Origin: Nonomuraea montanisoli
GTDB taxonomy: Bacteria; Actinomycetota; Actinomycetes; Streptosporangiales; Streptosporangiaceae
DNA length: 64,000 nucleotides
Assembly: GCF_013363975.1 (NCBI RefSeq)
Contig: NZ_JABWGN010000004.1
Span: 248,001-312,000, forward strand
Reading direction: 5' to 3'
How positions within the stretch are numbered: position 1 is the stretch's first letter; every line of letters begins with the position of its first letter. This document shows positions 18,661 to 27,096 of this stretch, in pieces. Under the pieces are notes generated by a model. That model made no database searches and was not told the origin of the DNA. It saw only the letters and a list, made by a program, of their open reading frames with translations. A program made the translations under genes and the position numbers.

Positions 18661-19616
18661 GAACGGCTCCCCTTCAGCCGGACGCGCGGGTCGACGGCGG
18701 CGTACAGGACGTCGGCCACCAGCGCGCCGAGCACGGTCGCCACCGAGATCAGCAGCGTGACGCCGAGCAGGATCGGGTAGTCGCGCTTGAGCGCCGACTG
18801 CCAGAACAGCAGCCCCATGCCCGGGTAGTTGAACAGCCGCTCGACCACCAGCGCGCCGCTGAACAGCGCCGGCAGGTACATGCCGAGCAGCGTGATGACG
18901 GGGAACAGGCCGTTGCGCAGGGTGTGGCCGACGATGACCCGTCCCTCGGACAGGCCCTTGCTGCGCGCGGTGCGCACGTAGTTCTCGTTGAGGTTGTCCA
19001 CCATCGAGGAGCGCACGTAGCGGGAGTAGACCGCGACGGTCAGGACGGCCAGGGTCACCGTGGGCAGCACCAGCCCGGCCGGGTCGGCCAGCACCTCGCC
19101 GAGGGTGAAGCCCTGCGGCGCCTCGGGTGGCAGCAGCGGCCACACCTGCGAGAACAGGATGATCATCATGAGACCCAGGAAGAAGATCGGCGTGGCGTAG
19201 GCCAGCAGTGACAGGGCGTTGATGGTGTAGTCGGGCCACCTGTTGCGGCGTACGGCCTGCACCACGCCCAGCGGGATCGCGACCACGACGGCCAGCGCGG
19301 TGGAGGCCAGCGACAGCACCATGGTCTTGGGCAGGCGCTGGGTGATCGCCTCGGCCACCGACTGGTTGAGCTGGAAGGAGTAGCCCAGGTCGCCGCGGAC
19401 CAGCCGCTGCAGGTACAGCGCGTACTGCTCCCACAGCGGCCGGTCGTAACCCATGTCGTGGTTGAAGGCGGCGATCTGCTCCAGCGTCGCTTCCTTGCCC
19501 AGGATGGCCCGCGCCGCGCCCCCCGGCAGGAAGTGCAGGATGACGAACGTGATCAGTGTCACCAGGATCACGATGACCAGGGCCTGGCCCAGGCGGGTGA
19601 GGAGGTAGCGGGCCAC
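18657..19616 (-). CDS. Peptide-type ABC permease, DppB-like
   Basis: A 319-residue permease of the DppB/OppB family. It begins with the typical YLLTRLGQALVIVILVTLIT segment, followed by HFLPGG, five more membrane helices and a coupling loop around ENYVRTARSKGLSEGRVIVG. The start is a GTG 4 bp after the solute-binding-protein stop, and the stop overlaps the DppC start. Together these genes form an inward transporter; the substrate class is oligopeptides or related amides by family only. Confidence 0.92.
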   Translation of the reverse strand: MARYLLTRLGQALVIVILVTLITFVILHFLPGGAARAILGKEATLEQIAAFNHDMGYDRPLWEQYALYLQRLVRGDLGYSFQLNQSVAEAITQRLPKTMVLSLASTALAVVVAIPLGVVQAVRRNRWPDYTINALSLLAYATPIFFLGLMMIILFSQVWPLLPPEAPQGFTLGEVLADPAGLVLPTVTLAVLTVAVYSRYVRSSMVDNLNENYVRTARSKGLSEGRVIVGHTLRNGLFPVITLLGMYLPALFSGALVVERLFNYPGMGLLFWQSALKRDYPILLGVTLLISVATVLGALVADVLYAAVDPRVRLKGSRS

Positions 19617-19620
19617 CGGG

Positions 19621-21339
19621 TCAGCTCTTCCAGGACCAGTCTTGGAAGTACATCAGGTTCATCGGGTCCTGCGGGTCCACGCCCTGCAGCCCCGACTTGT
19701 ACGCCGAGATCTGGTAGACCGGGTTCGGCATCCACAGCACCGGCAGGTCCTTGGCCAGGAAGGCGTTGTAGGCCGTCAGCGCCGAGGCGTCGGCGGAGAA
19801 CTGGGCCTGCTCGATGAGCTTGTCGGCCTCGGGGTTGGAGTAGCTGCCGAGGTTGACCGGCGCGCCGGTCTGGAACAGCCGCTCGCCGGAGGCGAAGGCC
19901 GGGTAGTACCAGCTGCCCTGGGAGCCGAAGAAGCTCATGTCCCAGGAGCACTTGGACTCGCTCGGCTTGCAGGCCGGGGTGACCGCGACGGAGTCGGGCA
20001 CCTCCTTGATGGTCAGCTGCACGCCGACCTTGGCCATCTGCGACTTGATCTCGGCGAACATCTTCGAGGTGGCGGTGAAGCCGGACTGGCTGGTCACGGT
20101 GAAGGCCAGCGGCGCGCCCTGCTTGACGCCCTCGCCGCACTTGGCGGCGTCCTGGCAGGTGGTCTGCCCGTCGGGGACGACCTTCCAGCCGTTGGCCTCC
20201 AGCAGCTGCTGGGCCTTGGCCGGGTCGAACGGGTAGACGCAGCCGTCACCCTTGGACGGGACCGGACCGCAGGTGGGCGAGGCCATGTCGCCCCAGATGA
20301 CCTTGCTGATGGTCGGCTGGTCGATGAGCATCTGCAGCGCCTGGCGCAGGTAGGGCTGCTTGAACAGCACCCCGGTCTCGGGGTTGTTGAAGTTCAGCTG
20401 CAGGTACGTGATCGACCACCCGTACCAGGGGGAGACCGTGTAGCCCTTGGACTCCAGGTAGGTCTTCTGCGACAGGTTGGCCGGCGGGATGTAGCCGTAG
20501 TCGATCTGGCCGGCGCGCAGCACGTTGAACTCGGAGTCGTCGCCCGTGAAGGGGCGCAGCACGACCTTGTTCAGCTTCGGCTTGTCGGGGCCGGAGTAGG
20601 TGTCCGCCTTGGCGAGCACGACCTCGCCGTTGGGCACGTACTTCTCCAGCTTCCACGGGCCGCTGCCGACCTTCCACAGCGGGTTGGTGGCGTAGGACTT
20701 GGGGTCCTTGGCGGCCGCGGTCAGCTCGGCGAAGGTCTGCTGGGCGTCGCCCTTGTCCCAGGCGTGCTGGGGAAGCGGGACGATGCGGTTGAGCTGGTTG
20801 CCGATGAACCAGGCCGCGTTGTAGGCCTTCTTCGTGGTGAAGGAGAAGGTCTTGTCGTCCTTGACCTTGAACGCGTCGATGTTGTCCGGGAAGCCGCCGG
20901 GCCGGTAGGAGGCCCACTTGTCCTTGTTGGTGGTAACGAGATCCCACCAGAACTGGATGTCCTTGGTGGTGATCGGCTTGCCGTCGGACCAGGTGTTGTC
21001 CTTGAGCGTGATGGTCAGGGTCCTGCCGCCGTCGCTGACCGCCGGAGCCTCGGCCAGCGAGCGCCGCGGGTCGATGTTGTCCGGGCTCGAACCGTCGAGC
21101 TTGTAGCTGTACAGCTTGCGGTACAGGGCCGTGGAGAAGATGTCGTTCTCGCCCTGGGTGAAACCGGGGGCCGAGATCGGCAGGATCCAGTTGGGCGTGC
21201 GGAAGGCGACGGTGGCGGTGTCCTTGCCCTGGCTGCCGCCCTGTTGCGAACTGTTGCCGGCGCCGGCGCCGCCGCCGCAGGCGGTCAGGCTGAGCCCGAT
21301 GGCCGCCACGCCGCAGGCGATGCGGATTCTCGTCCCCAT
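19621..21339 (-). CDS. Family-5 solute-binding lipoprotein of the peptide-type importer
   Basis: A 572-residue extracellular solute-binding protein of the DppA/OppA family. The signal peptide ends in a lipobox (LTAC, Cys at residue 21), followed by a Gly/Ser/Gln-rich linker, so it should be lipid-anchored outside the membrane. Mature-domain motifs include KDNTWSDGKPITTKDIQFWW and PYLRQALQMLIDQPTI, both typical of family 5. It is the first gene of the importer operon, transcribed away from the ROK regulator. It delivers the substrate to the DppB/DppC channel. Several extra Cys residues in the C-terminal half suggest disulfides. The ligand cannot be named. Confidence 0.92.
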   Translation of the reverse strand: MGTRIRIACGVAAIGLSLTACGGGAGAGNSSQQGGSQGKDTATVAFRTPNWILPISAPGFTQGENDIFSTALYRKLYSYKLDGSSPDNIDPRRSLAEAPAVSDGGRTLTITLKDNTWSDGKPITTKDIQFWWDLVTTNKDKWASYRPGGFPDNIDAFKVKDDKTFSFTTKKAYNAAWFIGNQLNRIVPLPQHAWDKGDAQQTFAELTAAAKDPKSYATNPLWKVGSGPWKLEKYVPNGEVVLAKADTYSGPDKPKLNKVVLRPFTGDDSEFNVLRAGQIDYGYIPPANLSQKTYLESKGYTVSPWYGWSITYLQLNFNNPETGVLFKQPYLRQALQMLIDQPTISKVIWGDMASPTCGPVPSKGDGCVYPFDPAKAQQLLEANGWKVVPDGQTTCQDAAKCGEGVKQGAPLAFTVTSQSGFTATSKMFAEIKSQMAKVGVQLTIKEVPDSVAVTPACKPSESKCSWDMSFFGSQGSWYYPAFASGERLFQTGAPVNLGSYSNPEADKLIEQAQFSADASALTAYNAFLAKDLPVLWMPNPVYQISAYKSGLQGVDPQDPMNLMYFQDWSWKS

Positions 21340-21392
21340 GATTCTCCTCGTCGAGACATGCGCGGGCCCTCGGGGGGCCGTTCAGTCCGGAG

Positions 21393-21421
21393 AATGTAAT
21401 GACGTATCTGAACGAAGTCAA
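21393..21421 (-). promoter_or_regulatory. Promoter of the peptide importer operon
   Basis: On the minus strand TTGACT (21416-21421) and TACATT (21393-21398) are spaced by exactly 17 bp and precede the solute-binding-protein ATG by about 50 bp. The -35 overlaps the left arm of the inverted repeat at 21410-21442. Confidence 0.65.
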
Positions 21422-21442
21422 TGGGAAAAATCCACTTTGTTC
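21410..21442. promoter_or_regulatory. Inverted repeat, candidate ROK operator between divergent genes
   Basis: GAACGAAGT (21410-21418) and ACTTTGTTC (21434-21442) are inverted copies with one mismatch, 15 bp apart. The left arm covers the -35 of the importer promoter. The right arm covers a possible -35 (TTGTTC, 21437-21442) of the ROK gene, which has a TAGGGT -10 at 21461. One bound repressor dimer could therefore control both directions. Confidence 0.55.
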
Positions 21443-21539
21443 GGGACACTTATTTCGCGGTAGGGTCCGGTCGGGAACTTCTTTCGGCGAGCCTCGTGCT
21501 CGATGATGGACACCTGCAAGACGCGTCAAGAGGAGAGGC

Positions 21540-22664
21540 ATGTCGGATCCCGGCAGTCTGCGCGAGCAGGCGCTCCGCCTGCTGGCCAGTGGCCAGGCCG
21601 CCTCCCGGGCGGATCTGGTGGAGACCCTGCAGGTCGCGCCCTCGACCGTGTCCAGCGTCGTGCGCCGCCTGCTGGAGGAGGGCGTCATCCTGGAGGAGGG
21701 CGTGGGCGCCTCCACCGGCGGCCGCCGGCGCAGGATCCTGCGCCCGCGCGAGGCCGGCGGCCTCTACGCGGTGGCCGAGCTCGGCGCCCGCCACGCCCGC
21801 GCCGGTCTGTGCTCGCCCTCCGGCGGCCTGACCGTCACCGAGGAGTGGGCCATCGACATAGGAGCAGGCCCCGGCCCGATCTTCGACGAGGTGGGCGCGG
21901 CCTTCGACCGGGTCAGGGCCGCGCACGCCCCCGGCCAGCGGCTGCTCGGCGTCGGCATGGCGCTGCCCGGCCCGGTGCAGTTCCCGCAGGGCCGCATCAT
22001 CGGCCCGGCCCGCATGCCCGGCTGGAGCGGCTACGACGCCGAGCGCGACCTGCGCGAGCGGTTCGGCGTCGACGTCGTCGTCGACAACGACGCCAAGGCC
22101 GCCGCCGTCGGCGAGCACGCCGTCCGCCGCGCGGCCGGCGACATGATCTACGTCAAGGCCGGCACCGGCATCGGCGGCAGCCTCGTCTCCGGCGGCCAGG
22201 TGTACCGCGGCGGGCGCAGCCTCAGCGGCGACGTCACCCACGTGCGCGTGGCCGACAGCGGCGAGCAGGAGTGCTCCTGCGGCAGCCGCGGCTGCCTGGA
22301 GACCGTGGCCAGCGGCGCGGCCCTGGTGCGCGACCTGGCCCGGCGCGGCCTGCCGGTCACCAGCACCGGCGACGTCATCGCCGCCACCCTCGACGCCGAC
22401 CCGGCCGCGGTCACGCTCGTGCGCCACGCGGGCCGGCTGCTCGGTGTCGCGCTGTCGGGGCTGGTCAACTTCCTCAACCCCGACAGCGTGGTCATCGGCG
22501 GTTCGCTGTCCAGCCTGGACGTCTACGTCGCCGCGGCCAAGGGCACGCTGTACGAGCGATGCCTGCCGTCGATCACCCAGTCCCTGTCCATCGAGGCCAG
22601 CCTCGCCGGCCCGGACGCCGCGCTGATCGGGCTCGGTCACCTGGTGCGCGCCTCGGCCGGTTAG
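21540..22664 (+). CDS. ROK-family transcriptional regulator
   Basis: A 374-residue regulator with an N-terminal winged helix (about residues 6-55, SRADLVETLQVAPSTVSSVV) and a C-terminal ROK sugar-kinase-like domain. DNDAKAAAVGEH is the ROK phosphate/sugar region and CSCGSRGCLE is the zinc-binding motif of the family. It should act as a ligand-sensing repressor of the divergent importer. ROK regulators usually bind sugars or sugar phosphates, so the ligand may be a glycosylated or amino-sugar compound; this is an inference. A GAGGAGAGG lies just before the ATG. The M81 peptidase gene follows after 92 bp. Confidence 0.88.
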   Translation: MSDPGSLREQALRLLASGQAASRADLVETLQVAPSTVSSVVRRLLEEGVILEEGVGASTGGRRRRILRPREAGGLYAVAELGARHARAGLCSPSGGLTVTEEWAIDIGAGPGPIFDEVGAAFDRVRAAHAPGQRLLGVGMALPGPVQFPQGRIIGPARMPGWSGYDAERDLRERFGVDVVVDNDAKAAAVGEHAVRRAAGDMIYVKAGTGIGGSLVSGGQVYRGGRSLSGDVTHVRVADSGEQECSCGSRGCLETVASGAALVRDLARRGLPVTSTGDVIAATLDADPAAVTLVRHAGRLLGVALSGLVNFLNPDSVVIGGSLSSLDVYVAAAKGTLYERCLPSITQSLSIEASLAGPDAALIGLGHLVRASAG

Positions 22665-22756
22665 CTCCCGGCCGTGCGGCCCGCCCCGCCGCGGCCCTCA
22701 CTCGTCCCGTCCACCGCCGTCCAGGTCCCGCCCTGTCCTGAAGGAGTCCAGTCACC

Positions 22757-24187
22757 GTGCCCTTGCGCATCGCCATCGGCGGCATCCACATCGAGTCCAG
22801 CACCTTCTCCCCGCACCGCAGCGGCACCGACGACTTCGAGGTCACCCGCGGCCAGGCGCTGCTGGACCGCTACGCCTGGCGCGACGAGCCGTGGGCCCGC
22901 GAGGTCGAGTGGGTGCCGCTGGTGCACGCCCGCGCCCTGCCCGGCGGCGCCGTCGAGCCCGAGGCGTACGACGCCTGGCGGACCGAGATCGTCGAGGGCC
23001 TGTCCGCCGGCCGGTTCGACGGGATGCTGCTGGACTTCCACGGCGCGATGAGCGTGGCGGGACGCCAGGACGCCGAGGGCGACCTCATCACCGCCATCCG
23101 CGGGGCGCTCGGCCCCGAGCCGCTGGTGTCGGCGGCCATGGACCTGCACGGCAACGTCTCCCCCACGCTGTTCGAGGGCTGCGACCTGCTCACCTGCTAC
23201 CGCACCGCCCCGCACGTGGACGTGTGGGAGACCCGCGAGCGCGCCGCCCGCAACCTCGTGGACGCCCTGGAGCGCGGCGGTCGCCCGCACAAGGCGCTGG
23301 TGCACGTGCCGATCCTGCTGCCCGGCGAGATGACCAGCACCCGCGTCGAGCCCGCCGGCAGCCTGTACGCCCGCATCCCCGAGATCGAGGCCCGCCCGGG
23401 CGTGATCGACGCCGCGATCTGGATCGGCTTCGCCTGGGCCGACGAGCCGCGCTGCACGGGCGCCGTCGTGGCCACCGGCACCGACCGGGAGGCCGCCGAG
23501 CGGGCCGCCCGCGAGCTGGCCAGCGCCTTCTGGCAGGCACGCGAGGAGTTCGCGTTCGTCGCCCCCACGGGGTCGATGGACGAGTGCCTGGAGGTGGCGC
23601 TCAAGGACGCCGCCCGGCCGTACTTCATCAGCGACTCCGGCGACAATCCCGGCGCCGGGGGCGCCGACGACGTCACCTACGCCGTGGAGCGCATGCTGGC
23701 CCGGCCGGAGATCCGCGACGGCTCCGTCCGCGCCGTCTTCGCGTCGCTGTTCGACCCGGAGGCCGTCGCCGAGATCGCCGATCTGCCGGTCGGCTCGCCG
23801 GTCGCCGTCCGCGCCGGCGGCCGCGTCGACGCCCGCCCGCCGGGGCCGCTGCTGCTGGAGGGCACGCTGGAGGCCGTCGCCGACGATCCCGACGGCGGGC
23901 GCGTGGCCTCGGTGCGGGTCGGCGGGCTCAGCGTCTTCCTCACCTCGCGCCGCATGCAGTACCGGCTGCTGGAGTCCTACCGCCGCCTCGGCGTCGACGT
24001 GGCCGGCGTGGACGTGGTCACCGTGAAGATCGGCTACCTGGAGCCTGAGCTGTTCGAGGCCGCCGCCGGCTGGATGCTCGCCCTCACCCCGGGCGGCGTG
24101 GACCAGGACCTGGTCCGCCTGCCGTACGCCCACCTCAACAGGCCGATCTTCCCGCTGGACCGCGACTTCACGCCCGAGGGCCTCTAG
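22757..24187 (+). CDS. M81-family metallopeptidase (MlrC-like)
   Basis: A 476-residue protein of the MlrC family, named after the enzyme that cleaves linearised microcystin in sphingomonads. The family motifs GGIHIESSTFSPHRSG, LLDFHGAMSVAGRQDAEGD, AAMDLHGNVSPTLFEGCD and SDSGDNPGAGGADDV are all present and hold the presumed metal-binding His and Asp residues. There is no signal peptide, so it acts in the cytoplasm. The start is GTG 22757 with AAGGAG (22741-22746) in front. Position downstream of the ROK regulator and next to a peptide importer suggests that it hydrolyses the imported compound. A convergent SDR gene begins 12 bp after its stop. Confidence 0.88.
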   Translation: MPLRIAIGGIHIESSTFSPHRSGTDDFEVTRGQALLDRYAWRDEPWAREVEWVPLVHARALPGGAVEPEAYDAWRTEIVEGLSAGRFDGMLLDFHGAMSVAGRQDAEGDLITAIRGALGPEPLVSAAMDLHGNVSPTLFEGCDLLTCYRTAPHVDVWETRERAARNLVDALERGGRPHKALVHVPILLPGEMTSTRVEPAGSLYARIPEIEARPGVIDAAIWIGFAWADEPRCTGAVVATGTDREAAERAARELASAFWQAREEFAFVAPTGSMDECLEVALKDAARPYFISDSGDNPGAGGADDVTYAVERMLARPEIRDGSVRAVFASLFDPEAVAEIADLPVGSPVAVRAGGRVDARPPGPLLLEGTLEAVADDPDGGRVASVRVGGLSVFLTSRRMQYRLLESYRRLGVDVAGVDVVTVKIGYLEPELFEAAAGWMLALTPGGVDQDLVRLPYAHLNRPIFPLDRDFTPEGL

Positions 24188-24199
24188 CGCCCGGGCGCG

Positions 24200-24940
24200 T
24201 CAGACGATGCCGCCGTTGGCGCGTACGACCTGGCCGTTGACCCAGTGACCGGGGCCGGCCAGGAACGCGACGACGTCGGCGATGTCGGCCGGGGTGCCGA
24301 GGCGTTCCAGCGGCGGCTGCGCGGCCAGGGCCGAGACCGTCTCCTCGTCCTTGCCCTCGAAGAACAGGTCGGTCGCGGTCGGGCCGGGCGCGACCGTGTT
24401 GACGTTGATGTCGCGCCCGCGCAGCTCCCTGGCCAGCACGAGGGTGAGCGCCTCGACGGCGCCCTTGGTCGCGCTGTAGGCGCCGTACCCGGGGAAGGCC
24501 AGGCCGACGACCGAGCTGGAGAACAGGATGATCGCGCCCCCGTCCCGCATCCGCCGTACGGCCTGCTGGGCGACCACGAACGTGCCGCGGACGTTCGTGC
24601 GGTACAGGGCGTCCAGGACGGCGAGCTCCAGCTCGGCGACCGGGGCGAGGCCCATCTTCCCGGCGGCGTGGACGACGATGTCGGTGCCGCCGAACGACGA
24701 CTGGGCCGCGTCGAACAGCTTGGCCGCGGCGTGCTCGTCGGCCACGTCGGCCCGGACGGCGACGGCCTGGCCGCCCGCCTCGGTGATCTCCCGTACGGCG
24801 GCCTCGGCCTCGGCCCGGTCTCCCGCGTAGCCGACGACGACGGCGACGCCGTCCCGCGCCAGGCGCCGGGCGCTGGCGCGGCCGATGCCGCGGGAGCCGC
24901 CGGTCACCACGGCGACCCGTGAGGAATCATCGGTAGGCAC
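24200..24940 (-). CDS. SDR-family oxidoreductase (FabG-like)
   Basis: A 246-residue classical short-chain dehydrogenase/reductase. The cofactor motif is TGGSRGIGRAS, followed by HAAG for NNAG, and the active-site Ser-Tyr-Lys set lies in SSSVVGLAFPGYGAYSATKGA (YxxxK). The C-terminal PGPTATDLF loop is typical. Lack of an acidic residue at the end of strand 2 suggests NADPH use. The start is a GTG with AGGAG six bases before it. It follows the LysE gene on the same strand after a 111-bp gap and is convergent with the M81 gene. The substrate is unknown. Confidence 0.88.
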   Translation of the reverse strand: MPTDDSSRVAVVTGGSRGIGRASARRLARDGVAVVVGYAGDRAEAEAAVREITEAGGQAVAVRADVADEHAAAKLFDAAQSSFGGTDIVVHAAGKMGLAPVAELELAVLDALYRTNVRGTFVVAQQAVRRMRDGGAIILFSSSVVGLAFPGYGAYSATKGAVEALTLVLARELRGRDINVNTVAPGPTATDLFFEGKDEETVSALAAQPPLERLGTPADIADVVAFLAGPGHWVNGQVVRANGGIV

Positions 24941-25051
24941 ATGCGCTCCTGTCGGACGAACGGGCCCTCCCCCGCGGGGACCCCTCCCCGGGTTCGTACC
25001 ACCGGGAGCGTCAGGTCACCCCCCGCCTCGCCGCTCCTCCGGGAGGCGGGC

Positions 25052-25684
25052 TCAGCGCTCGGCGGCCAGCCGAACCCCGAGGCCGATGAACAGGCCGCCG
25101 GTGGCGACGTCGATCCGGCGGCGTGCGGCGCGGCGGGCGCGCAGCCAGCCGCCGATGCGGCCCGCGAGCACGCCGACCGTCCCGTCCACCAGGAACTCCA
25201 GCGCGATGAGGACGACGCCCAGGATCGCGAACTGCAGCCACACGCCGCCCAGGGCCGGGCTCACGAACTGCGGCAGGAACGCGATGGTGAAGGTGACCAT
25301 CTTGGGGTTGAGCAGGTTCGTCACCAGCCCGCGCAGGAACGCCTGGCGGCCGGTCATCCCCGCGCCGCCGGCCCGCTCGTCGAGCGCGACCTCGCCGCGC
25401 TTACGGATCATCTGGACGCCGAGGTAGACGAGGTACGCGGCGCCCACGACGCGGACGACGGCGAACGCCGTGGGGGCGGCCTCGAACAGCGCGGCCAGTC
25501 CCGCGGCGGCCACGGCGACGTGGATGGCCTCGCTCGTCGCCACGCCCGCGGTGGCCAGCAGCCCGGCGCGTGCGCCGCCGCGCATCCCGCACCCGAGGAC
25601 GAACAGCATGTCCGGGCCCGGGGCGATCATGGCCACGAGGGAGGTGAGGGTGAACGCCAGGAGGAGATGCGCGTCGATGGGCAT
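25052..25684 (-). CDS. LysE/RhtB family amino-acid exporter
   Basis: A 210-residue LysE/RhtB-type exporter with six predicted helices. The N-terminal SLVAMIAPGPDMLFVL and central LLNPKMVTFTIAFLPQFV are the two signature motifs. ATG 25684 is chosen because it opens the first hydrophobic segment; an extension to 25780 would add 32 unrelated residues and run into the promoter of the divergent GNAT gene. It is only distantly similar to the LysE protein encoded at 637-1287. The substrate is unknown. Confidence 0.88.
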   Translation of the reverse strand: MPIDAHLLLAFTLTSLVAMIAPGPDMLFVLGCGMRGGARAGLLATAGVATSEAIHVAVAAAGLAALFEAAPTAFAVVRVVGAAYLVYLGVQMIRKRGEVALDERAGGAGMTGRQAFLRGLVTNLLNPKMVTFTIAFLPQFVSPALGGVWLQFAILGVVLIALEFLVDGTVGVLAGRIGGWLRARRAARRRIDVATGGLFIGLGVRLAAER

Positions 25685-25750
25685 ACCAAAAGCCTGACAT
25701 ATCGCCACGGGCCGCTGGGCCTCGCATCCGGGCCGCGCGGAAGGGGTCCC

Positions 25751-25763
25751 TAGGATCGCCCCC
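25751..25763 (+). promoter_or_regulatory. Leaderless-type -10 element before the GNAT gene
   Basis: TAGGAT at 25751-25756 lies 7 bp before ATG 25764, with no Shine-Dalgarno sequence between. This spacing is the usual signature of a leaderless transcript in actinobacteria. Confidence 0.5.
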
Positions 25764-26288
25764 ATGGAAGCGATGATCACGTACTTGGAGATGACGTCCC
25801 CCGACCAGCTCGTGCCCGGTCGTGAGGTGACCGGTCTCGCCCTGGAGCGGGTGGAGCGCGACCGCCCCGACCTGCCCGCCGTCCAGACCCGGATCGGCGC
25901 CCCGTACGGCTGGCGGGCGGCCCGGCTGTCCGCGGAGGAGTGGGAGCGGAAGCTGGCGACCGACCCGTTCGACTACTACCTGATCCGGCACGAGGGCGAG
26001 ATCGCCGGAATGCTGGCCGTGCACCCGCAGGACGGCGGCGACGTCGAGATCGAGACGTTCGGGCTGGTCCCCGAGTTCGTCGGCAAGGGGCTCGGCGGGC
26101 ACGCGCTGACGCTGTGCGTGCGGCAGGCGTGGGCGACCACGCCGCGTGACGGCGGGCCGGCCCGGCGCGTCTGGCTGCACACCTCCAGCGACGACAACCC
26201 GGCCGCCCTGCCGAACTACCGGGCGCGCGGCTTCCGCCCGTACCGCACGGAGATCGAGGCCGTCCGACCGGACCGCACACCGGCCTGA
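25764..26288 (+). CDS. GNAT-family N-acetyltransferase
   Basis: A 174-residue protein of the acetyl-CoA-dependent GNAT superfamily. The central strand/loop FGLVPEFVGKGLGGHAL is motif A, with the Gly-x-Gly acetyl-CoA pyrophosphate loop at about residue 110. The C-terminal NYRARGFRPYRTE is the typical final strand. The N-terminal third binds the unknown acceptor. It is monocistronic and probably leaderless. It is not an IucB/RhbD-type siderophore acetyltransferase by size or position. The 3' end lies in a short direct-repeat tract. Confidence 0.85.
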   Translation: MEAMITYLEMTSPDQLVPGREVTGLALERVERDRPDLPAVQTRIGAPYGWRAARLSAEEWERKLATDPFDYYLIRHEGEIAGMLAVHPQDGGDVEIETFGLVPEFVGKGLGGHALTLCVRQAWATTPRDGGPARRVWLHTSSDDNPAALPNYRARGFRPYRTEIEAVRPDRTPA

Positions 26289-26326
26289 CCGCACCGCACA
26301 CCGGCCTGACCGCACCGCACACCGGC
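26266..26326 (+). repeat. Short 21-bp direct repeats at the GNAT 3' end
   Basis: Two exact 21-bp units (26285-26305 and 26306-26326) are preceded by a partial copy from 26266. The GNAT stop codon lies at the start of the first full unit, so the repeat overlaps the C-terminal coding sequence. Confidence 0.75.
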
Positions 26327-26335
26327 GTCCTGGAG

Positions 26336-26385
26336 GCGCCGCGGGCGCGGGCCGGCGCGCCCTGGTCGCCGGGGACCCGCGGCGC
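26336..26385. terminator. Hairpin between convergent GNAT and TetR genes
   Basis: GCGCCGCGGG (26336-26345) pairs perfectly with CCCGCGGCGC (26376-26385). The 30-nt loop itself contains further GC-rich complementarity. It ends four bases before the TetR stop codon and could terminate both transcripts. Confidence 0.45.
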
Positions 26386-26388
26386 GCC

Positions 26389-26994
26389 TCACCGGCGCGC
26401 GCTCGCCGCGTCGAGGCGCCCGCGGATGGCCGTCCGGGCCCGCTCGTAGGCGTTCGGGTCGTCGTGCAGCAAGGAGACGGCATTGGCGGTCTCCATGAAC
26501 GCTATGAGCTCGAAGGCGAGCTGGCCGGGATCCGTGTCGGCGGCGAGCTCGCCGAGCTGGCGGGCGTCGTCGACGGTGCGCGCCACGAAGCGGGACCAGT
26601 CGAGGCCGGCCGCGGCGACGGCGTCGCGCACCCGGCCGGGGCGGGCGTCGAACTCCGCGGTGACGGCGAAGAAGAAGCAGCCGCCCGGGAAGACCCGCCG
26701 CTCCGAGTAGCTCAGCCAGCTCTCGCACAGCCGGCGCACCCGTCCCGTGCCCGGCGGCACGGTCAGGGCGGGCTGGATGACCTCCGTGAGGTAGACGTCT
26801 CTCGCGACGCGGATCGTGGCGAGCTGGAGCTCCTCCTTGGAGCCGAAGTAGCCGAACAGGCCGCTCTTGCTCACGCCGAGGTCCGCGGCCAGCCGGCCGA
26901 TCGACAACCCTTCCAGGCCGTCTTTCGAGGCGATGTCCGCCGCCCGGCGCAGGATCACCTCGCGCGCCCGTTCGTCTCTCGGCCTGCCCGGCAT
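26389..26994 (-). CDS. TetR-family repressor
   Basis: A 201-residue TetR regulator. The N-terminal helix-turn-helix is in DGLEGLSIGRLAADLGVSKSGLFGYFGSKEELQ (about residues 26-58), and the all-helical ligand domain follows. ATG 26994 is preferred over the TTG two codons earlier because AGAGGGG lies six to seven bases upstream. It is divergent from a four-gene operon, and two near-identical palindromes sit in the 102-bp gap, one near each gene. It most likely represses both itself and that operon. The ligand is unknown. Confidence 0.88.
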   Translation of the reverse strand: MPGRPRDERAREVILRRAADIASKDGLEGLSIGRLAADLGVSKSGLFGYFGSKEELQLATIRVARDVYLTEVIQPALTVPPGTGRVRRLCESWLSYSERRVFPGGCFFFAVTAEFDARPGRVRDAVAAAGLDWSRFVARTVDDARQLGELAADTDPGQLAFELIAFMETANAVSLLHDDPNAYERARTAIRGRLDAASARR

Positions 26995-27007
26995 CTCCAA
27001 CCCCTCT

Positions 27008-27025
27008 GAGTACGAACGTTCGGTT
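27008..27025. promoter_or_regulatory. TetR operator 1 (near tetR gene)
   Basis: The palindromic core CGAACGTTCG (27013-27022) lies within AGTACGAACGTTCGGT, 13 bp from the TetR start. It shares a 14-bp core with operator 2 in inverted orientation. Confidence 0.65.
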
Positions 27026-27037
27026 CAGGATAGCCGC

Positions 27038-27066
27038 TTGACGTGGTTTCAGCGCACTCCTATTCT
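27038..27066 (+). promoter_or_regulatory. Promoter of the TIGR03086-patatin operon
   Basis: TTGACG (27038-27043) and TATTCT (27061-27066) are spaced by 17 bp, a strong housekeeping-type match. The predicted start site falls in operator 2. Confidence 0.7.
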
Positions 27067-27067
27067 C

Positions 27068-27085
27068 AGCACGAACGTTCGTACT
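27068..27085. promoter_or_regulatory. TetR operator 2 (over the operon start site)
   Basis: ACGAACGTTCGT (27071-27082) is a perfect 12-bp palindrome just downstream of the -10 and 14 bp before the first ATG. The extended site AGCACGAACGTTCGTACT matches operator 1 read on the other strand. Confidence 0.7.
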
Positions 27086-27096
27086 TTGAAAGGCGG

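Noticed and set aside
25764..26288. GNAT gene as the missing siderophore acetyltransferase
   Set aside because: It is 10 kb from the operon, has no iron box, is probably leaderless, and is short and unlike IucB/RhbD.
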